Source: Aporrectodea caliginosa
Lineage: Eukaryota > Annelida > Clitellata > Crassiclitellata > Lumbricidae
Length of the DNA: 64,000 nt
Direction: 5' to 3'
NCBI GenBank assembly: GCA_020284085.1
Contig: JACEVL010000155.1
Location: 1,454,788 to 1,518,787 of the forward strand
Part shown: positions 14,201-26,200 of the stretch, piece by piece
Numbering within the stretch: position 1 is the first letter of the stretch
How the letters are laid out: each line of letters begins with the position of its first letter
Made by a program: the position numbers and the translations under genes
Notes under the pieces: model-generated
Told to the model about the DNA's origin: nothing
Databases searched by the model: none
The model's input: the letters and a program-made list of their open reading frames with translations, nothing else

Positions 14201-17200
14201 AAATCATGTAAAATCTGATTGGTGTGCACTGCAAGAGGCGCTATATAAATTGAGATATACAATACAATACAATGAATTAATGGTGCACCAATATCAATGT
14301 GCAAATCCACTAAAGGCTAACTGACCTTAACGCCTAGATGGTCAGTCTGTAATACAATGTAATATCTTAGTGTGCTAAAGCAGATGGCCATTAAGTCAAA
14401 ATTGGACACACTTCAGATTCACAAAGCAGCCAGATTGACAAATATGAAGTTAGATAGTTTCTGTTCAGCTCACATGTTATAGCAAAGATAAGTATCACCG
14501 TCCTTCTTACCCACATTTGGGAATGCAACCTATCAGTATGGCAGTGTTAAAGTTTCACTGACAAATCACATTCCTAACACTAAGCCTACTGAAAGACTTG
14601 CACAATAGCCAAAACAAGTCAGAAAAATTAAACTAAAAAATTCATAACTAAACTTTAAACAGGATTTTGGGACTGGATTAAGTAAACATCATGATCTAGT
14701 ACTGCTGATTTGACCCATTTAGCATGCTGAAATGTTTGTACTGGCACTTAGCCAAATTCTGGGCACACTTATAATAAAGAATTTCCCTGTTGACTGTGCC
14801 CATCATCAGCTCACAGACACAACTCTGTCCTTGCTTTGCTTGTAATAAACTTTCAAAACACAATGTAATGTTTACAGTTAGACACTTTAAAATAGTTGCC
14901 TTTTTACTATACTAACTTCAGCAGCATTGTGAAGTGATTGGTATCCAGTTTGAGAGACTTGATGCTACTTGCTACAATGTCACCCTGCTGAGTGGCCTCT
15001 TCAATCATCTGTTCAATCTCTGGCCAATCAATCTGATTTGCCAGTGCACTGCGAATCACGGTTATTGCTCGATCAACCTAACAGTCAACAACCACCAGCA
15101 AAAAAGTCATTACATCAGGTTATGTAATACGCATATATGCATGTACCATGTATGTATGCAAGTGACCAGTACATATGTATTTACGTATATGTGTATGTTA
15201 TTTTGTATCAATGTTCCACTCACTTTTCAGCATAAGCTCTTTCTTCAAACATTCATTCCCAGTATTTATGGTACAACAACTGCCTCTGACATACACTTGT
15301 ACACTTTATATTAATACTAACCATTGGGAGATTCATTTCAATAAATTTTGCTTTTCTGGTGTCCAATTCTTGCTCTGTTTTCAAAGCATCCAATCGTTTA
15401 ACATGTTCGTTTTTTATACCATCCAACTTCTTCAGAGCAGTTTTTTCCTAAGGAAAAGGGATGAAAAACGAACAAAGATTTAAGAACAAAAGAAGATATT
15501 AAGTTAAGAATACCCATTTTTGCTACTCTTCTGCAGCTCGTAAACACAATTAAAGACTTGGAAATACTCTTCTGCACTGAAAAGCAGGTAAACCTACTGA
15601 TATGTTATCTGCTCTCATATAATTGAGCAATGTCTGGTAAGCTTGGTAATTAAAATATAAAATTCTCACTTATAACGTTTTGATGCGTGCACAATAGATT
15701 AAAGTGTTAACTACCTGCTATAAATGAACTAAATGTTATTAAAACTGTTATTCAAAACAAAAACAAAACTACAAATCCTATACTACAGAGATTTAAAAAG
15801 CATCTTACATCTGATACATTTTATTATAAAGTGTACAAATTCTTCTAAGCCTCTTAGGATAACTTGAACTTCATGAATATAGTCACAAAAAGACAAAAAA
15901 GAGTGCCCCTCATACACTTACTGAATTAAATCATGAGAGAAAAGACAGCTTAAACTACAAATAGATTTCTAAACTAAACTTCTAGCTATTGCAACCTGTT
16001 GAATAAGCTTTCTGTCCTGCTTCTGACTTTCAATCTTCGAGAAAAATTCATCAACCGCCTTCGACAAAAACAAACACAAAGACTGTTACAATGCAATAAA
16101 GAACAACCACGTGCGAATAAGAGATCATGCGTAAATTTTAAATATGAGCAGCACTGATAATTATAATCTGCTCATTCAAATACTAGTAACAAGACTAGTC
16201 AACTTTAAATTAATGACTTCCATGGCAACAGTGTCAAATTCACAGGATTGCCAAGAATGCTTGAACCGGTCAGTTTGAAGAAATATTATGTTGAAGATTA
16301 ATAAATTTATCACAAAAAAACTCATGTTAGAAACACATACTCTTCAATATTAAAATATGCAGACACAAAAAGAATGTAGATGCATCACAGTTAAGAAAGC
16401 AATATTAAAAACAGCTCTATACTCCAATATGCTGCAAGGTTTAAACGTGAAGTTTTTGTTTACCCGGTCAAAGAAAGAAAACGGAACATTTGGCTGATGC
16501 TCATGCTGTTTAAAGAGGAATGGATGGAATTCCGAATACCTAACATACACAAAAATATTGCTCTTTACACAAAATGTGTCAATATATCTTCATCAATAAA
16601 AATGAAAGACATCTAAATTTACTGATACTGTAAATATTAACAAATATCTTAACTGAGATAAACTTCTAACAAGTGAACTACTCTGATTAACAGTCAACAT
16701 TCAAATAAATATGCAAAAGCAAAAGCAGCCGATGAATGCAAATAAATCTGACCTTCACAAATTAATTACAATATAAGTAATTCTTGGCAAAGCAATATCT
16801 TGGCAAAGCTGTGATATACCAAACTAGAAATTAACAACACAAAGAGAAGATTAAAATTTACGTCATTAGGACTTCATTTTCTCCGACAGCAGCAACTGCC
16901 TTCTTTTCTTTCTGTTGAATAATGTATCCCTGTCAAAGACACAAACAATCATATAAATGGCTTATTTTAAGACCACAAAGGTTCACTTATTGCTACTGAT
17001 TTATACAGAAAATTCAACTTCAATAATTTATTAATTCAAAAATGGTATAAGCTCTACTGATGATGAAAGTACTACTTGAATACCACACATATGTGACCCG
17101 TCATCACAAAACCAGTCGCAACTTCAAAATTAATTTTTTTTAGTTTTTAACACCATCATGAAGGTGGTTTATTTACCTTTTCAAAACTGTTTTCAGTTTT

Positions 17201-20200
17201 GTTATACCTCACATACAACCGAAGTTACAGAATTTTCAATCTGACGGTTTACATAGATTGTTACTGGAGAAAAATGCGTTTAAAGTTAAGTCATATTATT
17301 ATTGATATTCTTCCTAGTAACGGCTATTTCTGTTGGACCGATTTAGCTCAAATTTGGCATCCTTTCAGCGGATCCCATTGTAAATGCACTGGCCAAATTT
17401 GGTGGAGATATCTCAATAAGTAAAAAAGTTATAAAAGTTATTACCGGCTTTAAATTTCAGCCGCACGCGTGACTCGCTCGCGATTTTCCATACCACGTCC
17501 ACATATTCGTGCCAAAACTCGTACTCTTTCGATCGATCCCATCCTTTAGCATTAAATTTGATTAAACTCGCAATATTGTCCTCCATTTAGAAAATTAAGC
17601 TTATTAAGCGAAAAATGGAAGATATAAAAAAATCAGCTTGTTCACCCGCTCTATTAACCTGACATTTAACCAACTAGGTCATGCGAATGCCCTGTTTAAA
17701 GGCGACCTTTCAGACCTTCAGCCAACCACGGTTCAAGATTTTGTCACGTGACCTGCGTTGCTAGTGAAGTATAGAAATGTTTACATAAGCCAACCTGTTT
17801 TGGGCCAATCCCTGTGCACAGCAAATAAAAGAAGGTCATGTTTTATTAATAGAACAGGAAAAGGGGATTTCCTTCTTCAAAACGAGCCTAGTCACGCTAC
17901 AAAACTCGAACTGTAAGCTACTCAAATGCCTCAACAAATATAACGAAATTTTGACTTACATTCTGAATTTCCATCTCGAAACAGATATAGGGCTCCTAGT
18001 AAAAAGTGTTTTATACGCATTTAGATACGTGTAAGCAAAGATGCTCTTTATTATTTCAATTAAATATATATTTTTGTAATTGTTTATGCGTTAATGTCAA
18101 TTTCGACCAGTTTGACTTTTCCAACTTAATTGGCCGTTTTCTGCGTAATAACATTTTGCGACAAGCGACTGATTTCGTGATGACGGGTCACATATAAGCT
18201 CCATCACTGAATACTGCAGATACAGTAAGAGTCAATATATTAGGAGTAAATAAATTTGAATCAAACTTAAATAAATAAAGATACAATAGAAATGACTAAA
18301 TTGAAGATATTTCAGATAAGAATCTCTTTATTACCTGAGAAGTTTCTACATTTACGTTGGTCATAATTGCCTCAGCCTGGTGTAAAGCTTCCAAAAGACG
18401 ACTTGCATCTGTTTGCAGAAATATAATAACTAATCACTGGACAAATTTCTTGATCAACATTGTTCATAACCATCTTAGGCTGATTAAAGGCATCCAAAAG
18501 ATGACTTCATCTCTTCATAAAAGCATAACCACTATCATCAACAATTTCTACCCCAATACCATGCAGTCTCCTCGACCTGACGCCCCTAATTCTGACCTGG
18601 CACCGAAACAGACCAAACAACCTGTCTATCGTGGACTTGATTTGATATAACACCAGTGAATAAGCTGGTTTCCCTGACGTGGCTTCTATGTGGTGATGAG
18701 AAATTTTGGAGATACAGATTACACAACTATAGTATAGTCTTTTAATGACTCCTCTGATTGGTGCGACATCATACTGCCAATTTAAATTCTAGGTAAACAG
18801 TTCAAAATTTTACAATGGTATATTTATACCAAGCTGTTCAAATAGTACTATTTTGACAAACTTTAAAATTTTCCCAAAGGTTATTTAAAATTACATAAAA
18901 CGTGAAATTCATATACACAACTACATTATGTCAGAAACCCTGTTCTAACACTGGAAATGCATGAAACGGATCTTCTACGAATTATGTATGACATCTGCAG
19001 ATACAAAACCCTTAAATATTACACACTCAGACATGCCTAATTATGTATCAAATTATGCACTAGTAACTAGATATTGATATAGCAATTTTTAAGAAGCGTT
19101 GCAAAGATGCTGAAGAATAGTTAACTAACAGATCTAAACAAGTGCAACTTAGGAAAACAACGTGCATCATACCTTCTGCAATCTTGAAGTCATGGCCAAG
19201 TCGAGCATTAATGTTTAAGCCAACCAAGAGAAGACTGTGTTCAATAAGAGAACCGCCATACACTGTATTAAAAGAAACAATTATTTAACAGTAGAAAGCT
19301 ACAAAGAACAACAATGTCAATGATGGCAGAGGATGCACATTCAAGCAAAGTGCCTGAGAAGTGAAATTTTTAGAGTGTCATATGCATCAGTACATTTATA
19401 TTAGCAATGAGAGTCTTAGCAAAAGGGTAAAAGATACTAACAAAACACAGCAGTGTACATGAAAAATATGCTTCTACTTACAATGTTTTCATCAGACACT
19501 GTGTAAAGGTGTCGAACAGATGATGAAACAACAATTTCAAGAAGAAAATTCTTTACCTAAGTGTGGATTGAGTATTTTCTTTAAATTGTCTCCTTCTTGT
19601 GCAGCTGTCAAAACTGACATCAAACTATACACACAAAAATCAAAATCTCCTTACAATAAAATACTGTGTTCTGCACAACAAATATGGAAATGTGATTGTT
19701 TCAGCATTAAATAAGTAAGTTACTCTTGCCACAAATTAGTCATAATCAACCATACTGAAGCATTTTGTGTAGTTCATGTTTCCTTCTCGCTCTGGTTTAA
19801 AAATAGACTAAGAATACTAAAGCATCATCTGTCAATGGTGTTCGGTTTTTGCTGACCTGTGTCTCTGCATGTACAAACATCAATCAACAATCCCACACAG
19901 TGTTAAAGGAACCACATGAATTCCTGCATACCAGATTACATATTTTTCTATACGTATGAACAAAAGAAGACTTGCATTCCTTAGCGCCAACAGCACACTA
20001 TTCCGTTAACAAAAAGATTGTAAGTATAACAAATTACAGGACATTGCAAAGTCATGCAAAAAAGCAAATTCAAGGAATACTCATTACTGACCAATTATAA
20101 AACACATATGAACACATAATAGGAAGAACATTTCCATTATATTTAACACACAGACATGTTAGTATATATCACAAATTAAATTTGGAATTCTCTTCCTATA

Positions 20201-23200
20201 TCTGCCCGTATTGCTCAGTCACTTCTGTCATTTCATTCTGAACTTAAAACTGATCTGTTTTCGATTGCTTATCCATCACGGAATGTCCTCTGTCTCAATG
20301 GACTGATCTGAACGTTGACCTGATTGCGACTTGAGTTTTGTGTGCCATCAGTTGATGCTAAGTGCATTAGATACTGGTGCTATAGAAGTTAATAATTAAT
20401 ACCAATATTAATAACTGATCAATTACTACAACATACAGCCATCTCCATTCTAATAAATACTTATCCACTCCAATAGTTTTATCAGCTAACAAGGGATACA
20501 TCATTGTGGCCTGAATGTTGTTCAAAGATAAGCTACAACAATAACTGTTAGGCTACAGGTGACTGGCTTTCTTTTACTACCAAGAAAGATATTAATAGAC
20601 GTTTTTTGAGTTGAGAATCAACCTTTCCAAATCACTATCTCTTACCCTTTCATGGTCATGGGTCCTTCATGCTGTTTGGCTAGTTCTATAGGATAACGTT
20701 CTCTTACAGCAAACCGTACATCCTGACTGTCATCCGTTCGTGGTCTCTGAATGTTCAGTATCGTATACTCATGGTCTGTAAGAATTATATTACCCTAAAT
20801 AGAAATAACAGCATTGTCAAGTAAGATATCGGAGAGAAGTTAAGCACTATGCCTAAGGATCATCTGATTAAAACTAAACTCAAATTCAGTAAATCCTGAC
20901 TGCCAGACTGTTGCCCTTGAAATAAACAGCAACTAATAAAATAAATTCCAATCTGCAGAAAGGGATCCTCCACGAGCAACCGAAAATACAAACAGCATAA
21001 CTCGTACATAGATGCATCATCTTTTTCACACACAGTTCAGTGGCATCACACCACATTCAGTCTAAGGGGTCATTGCGTAATTACGTAACGCTTCAAGTGT
21101 GGAGCTGAACGTTTCATAATACTGTTACCAAAAGTTAGTTATAAATGAATTTTAAAGTAACATTGAATGACACTTTAGACACGAAGTGATCAAAGTTCAA
21201 ACTTCGTGCCATTGATTTAAAACTTAACTAAAACCACGCAATAGTATAAATCAACACTACGTTAGTGTTGATTTATACTATTAATACACTGCCGCCGAAG
21301 GATCCAATACCAGCAGATCGTCATTTTTGCAAACTGTCTGCGCTTCTTCTTCAAGATACTCACCTGGATATACACGTTCACATAGTAAATCTAAAATGAT
21401 TTTTCGTAACAATAAATAACCTACATAACGCTGGGGTCGGTGGGTGGGTCTAGGAAAACGTTATGAAGTGTTATAGGGTGGGTCATTTTTGGAGTTACGT
21501 AATTATGCAGTGACCCCTAAGCATTTCCTTCCAGATGGGCATGAGATCATGTTCACCTGCTTCATGCCTTTCCGAATGTTTAATCGTTTTCAATGTTAAA
21601 TTAGTTGTCCACTGGAGCCTAGCCCCCCTACCTGTTGCAAAGTTTAGTTTTCAAGTTCTAAGTATTAAAGAGACAATTTACAATAAAAAGTTAGAAAGAC
21701 AGCAAACCCTGTCATAAAGTTCTAGAATAACGTGATAAGCAGCTTCAGATGATCCAAACTGCAAGTCCACAATACGATCAACCCCAAGCTGTTCAACCTT
21801 CTCCAATCGTCGACCTTTCAAGTGTTTCCTCATCTGAAAATCGAAAGATTCAACATGGAGCGATTACATACAATGAAAACAGCAAGGCAAACTGTTAAAG
21901 ACTTTAGCTAGTATTTGCAAGGTAAAGTATTAAAACATGATTTATGCCATTCAAACATGTTCCAGCTGTGTAATGTGTCTGCATGATGATCATTCAAAAA
22001 ACATGTGACAGGAGAACAGCTAGTCAGCCAACTGGTAAAAATGGACCCACTTGCACAGCTTTTTCCAAAACATCAAAATTTAAACTTTATAACACATGAA
22101 ACACAGTGTAGTACCATTTTTCCAACACTTAGCAAATAGCCAGTAATTGTAACAGATACCAGCAAGCCTTCTTAAGCGCTTTCCAGAAATGCAAATTTGA
22201 ACTGGCTAACTATCATATTTTCATTTAAATTCTTCTAAAACCTGACTTGCATCGCACACAGCATTTTATCTTAGTACTCAAAGCACACCTTCATGGCAAA
22301 TCCTGAAGGCATGACATTCTTTGGCCATTCGAACTCTGTAGTATGAAGACGTATTCCAGATTCCAATAGCAGAACTGCCTTCTCATCTGTCCTAAAAAGT
22401 AACAATAAGCAGTCATAACAAATACATAAAATCATAGAACTGCACAAATCACTAGTCTGGGCTCCAAGTGTTCATGAGCCTATCACCAGTGACTCTTCTA
22501 CTTTGCTTTGCTTACTGATGAAATTTCTATTCTTAATGACACTTAGCATCATATATAGGCTAGCATAGATAACACCTCTGATAGAAGAGAAATGAGTAAT
22601 ATCAAAATACCCTTAATGAGATGCAAACACCCCATTGTTTACCAATTCTGTCTAATGACCTGAAACCTAATGCAATGCTTAATATTAAAAAAACTCATGT
22701 GCCTTGCATCACTCTATGAAAATTCTCTAGATGCTAAACTGCTCACAAGAACCTGATAATTATTACAACTAGGTACTTTACCAGATGGCAGTTTATGATA
22801 AAGCCTACTTACTAGCTCTCCCAACAACAATTATCCACAATTACAGTTTCATTTCAAATTTTAAATAATAAGAATGAAACAGCAGAATTTGATCTAGTGC
22901 TTCAATGCTACTGCTCTTCACAGTTCCTGAGGTATAATTCATAGTTTTGGTTTTAAACAAACCGATACATTTTATTTATATAGAACAAATACAAAAACAT
23001 TATGAAATAGCAAGAGCCAACTTACTTTGCCAATTTAATGAGATAGGTTTTTGTATCGATGTCATAAACATTTACAACTCTGAGACCTGCCAGCCTGAAA
23101 AATCATTGCAAAAAGCAAATCAGTTTTCTTTAAACTTTGTCAACCAATAGCATCCACAGCTGTTACAAACTGCTAACAGAAAATGTATGTCCAATAAACC

Positions 23201-26200
23201 AAATAACAAAGAATTATCAATTAAAGGCACTGAGGCATAAATACAGTAGAGGTCTGAGGAGGGTAGTCCTTCATTTGGTCACCTGTCTGCTGACCAAATA
23301 GCTGGAACCAGAAATAAACTAATTTGCATATACAGTGCAATGACTTTATTACAGAGCAATTTCCAGTTGCCTACATAGTTGTACAGGCAAAATTCTTGCA
23401 CTGCTCCATTTCTCTACAAGTCTATAACAGATAATCCTTTATTTGTTTCCATGCCCATCACTACAAAAGTGCTGACTCACATGAGAGATTACTCCAAAAC
23501 CTGGGAACCTGGGTTTTTACTGCCACCAGACCTGTAAACCCGGGTTTAAAATAAAATACAGCCCGTAAAAACAAAGTTTTTACTATATCCATCTAGTATC
23601 CTATAATGCGTCTTATGAAGCAGTTACCTCTACAAATATATAGTCCGCGTTCATTTTACGTCATAGCGTGCGTTTAATCAGGCAGCGCGCCCGTTTTTGT
23701 TGCGGCCAATGGCAACGCTGCGTATCGGAAAATTTGAGTCCCCGATTCGAAAAGTTTAGTCCCCGATTCTATAAGCTAGCCTTTTTAGGGGGAGCTGAAA
23801 TTTTTATAGAATGAAGTGTCTGCGAGGGAGAGTCTATCTGCCAAGTTTCAGGACGATTGAATGATTGTAAGTGATCGAATGAGTCGTCGCAAGATTTGAC
23901 TTTTAGCCTGTGGCTCAAACATAGTTCACCTTGTCACCTTGTGCCGTCGATTCGCTGAATCCTAGCGACCGTCATAGTCAGCCTTCTCCATGTGTTCCGA
24001 TCTCTCGTCGCCTCTCTCAGCTCCGAAATGTTCATCATCATCGTCTCGTGTATCTCCTCCATCCATCTCTTTCTTGGTCGTCCTCTTCCTCGTCTTCCCT
24101 CCCCACACGCCAGCATCATCTCCTTTTCCATGCCGTCCGCCCGCATCACATGGCCAAAATACATCACTTTTTGTCTCGCCGCTCTTTGTCTCAATGTCAT
24201 CTCTCCTCTTAAGTGTCCTATCTCTTCCAGTATATGTTCATTTGTTTTCTTCTCAGTCCAGAGGACCCTCAGCATTTTCCTCCAAATCCACATTTCGCAT
24301 GCTTCGATTTTCTTCTCTAGTGCTTTGGTTTTTGTCCATGCCTCGCACCCGTACAGCACCACTGGTATTATCATTGCTTTAACAATTCTTGTTTTCGTTT
24401 CCAGGCTCACCGCTTTATCCTTCCATATCTTTTCCAATCCCTGCATTGCTCCTTTTCCCAGAGTAATTCTTCGGCGTATCTCTCTCTCGCATCCCCCTCC
24501 CTATCTATTGTAGCTCCCAGGAAACAGAAGCTCGATACCACCTCAATCTCTTCTCCGTCTACTTCGAAGCTTCTCCAGCTCTCTGTGGTCATAATTTTAG
24601 TCTTTTTATGTTGAAGTACAATCCTGCTTTCTCACTTTCAAGCCTTAGTTTCCTGATGTTGTTTTTCAGTACTTCCTTTTTCCCCGCCAACAGTGTTGTA
24701 TCATCCGCATACCTTAAGTTGTTGACAACCTTTCCAGCTATCCTCACTCCTTCCGCCTCGTCATCAAATCCTGCCTCTCTCATAATCCTTTCTGCATATA
24801 GAATGAACAGGTACGGTGATAGTATACATCCCTGTCTTACTCCCTTCTTTATTTGAAAACTTGCTGTTTCTCCGTGTTCCGTCCTCACCACTGCTATCTG
24901 GTCGGAATATAAGTTCCTGAGGAGAGTTATCAGGTGCACAGGTATTCCCATTTCTCTCAAAGTCTTCCACATGAGATCGTGGTTTACACAATCAAATGCC
25001 TTGCTGTAGTCTATAAAACATAGGTGGACCTCTTGTCCAAATTCCCTCTGTCTTTCCATTATCCATCTCAGGTTTGCAATATGATCTCTTGTGCCTCTCA
25101 AACATAGTTACATAGTTACATATATTCAAGATTTCCGTAAGTTAAACTAGATGGATAAAAAGCATTCGGGTCCGCATTTCCTACTATGCCATGAACACCA
25201 TTAATTTGTTACTCATTACTATACTTACTTGAGCAGAAGTAGTGGACTGTGTAAACTGGCAGCGCTTTATTCCATCCATGTCTGGGATGGCCATATTGCT
25301 TATTATGGTGATCAGTCGCCATCTGACTGATGGAAACCTATACCACTAAAGTATATATATGATTGCCCTAACTCATTCACTTCTAGTAGCAGCGATCACT
25401 GAATTTTGCATATTTCCGGTAAAAATTCACACCTTTTTCAAAATGTTGTTTACGTAAATGTAAAAGCCATCTCCTGATATTGCTCTTGTGATAAGTCTGA
25501 ATTCCAACTTTTAGAAATGCAAATCAGTGTAGTCTAGATTTTCTGTGAATCGGGCAACATAGATTTATTAATATCAACAACGCCAGAAATGCGCTTCTGC
25601 CTAATGGTGCATAGTGGCGCTGAACGACCTGAAGTAATACCAAACCTTTTGCGTGCCTTCTCCATGGGGTCCTGGGGCGACTAGATGGAGTTCTGGGTGA
25701 ACAATTACTATCAGTGACGCACACTTCTATCATTACGCCGTGAAGCTATAAACAGGGGCTAGGTAATCCCGTACTTTAGGTTGGTAAATTATTTGAATAT
25801 CTTCAATACCGAACTTCATGTTGGTAAGTAAGCAATCTACCTATGTCCATGATAACTATCGTCAATCCCGCTTCCATTTCATCGAAAATTTGTTTTAATC
25901 AATCCAGCTTCCATTTCATGAAAAAAATTAGCCAACTTCTATTTAACCCAACAAATATTTTTCATCAATGAAACTTTTATTTAAGCAAAGAACTATTCTC
26001 ATGGGTCCAGCTTCTACTTACGGAAACAATTATTTTAATCATTCCAGCTTCTATTGCATCAAAAACATAGTTTCATCAATCCAGCTTCTATTTACGGTAA
26101 AAATTATTTCGATCAATCCAACTTCTATTTAAAGACAGAAATGGTTTCATCAATCCCACTTCGAGTTAGTGAAACAATTTTTTTCCTTAATCCAGCTTCC

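Noticed and set aside
19557..19613. NEMF exon 6 with the acceptor at 19614
   Set aside because: Its phase does not fit exon 5; the acceptor giving 19624 restores phase and the family length.
23590..23912. CpG-richer block in NEMF intron 1 considered as an alternative promoter or exon
   Set aside because: No coding frame or splice structure; it lies outside the LINE duplication and matches nothing I recognise.
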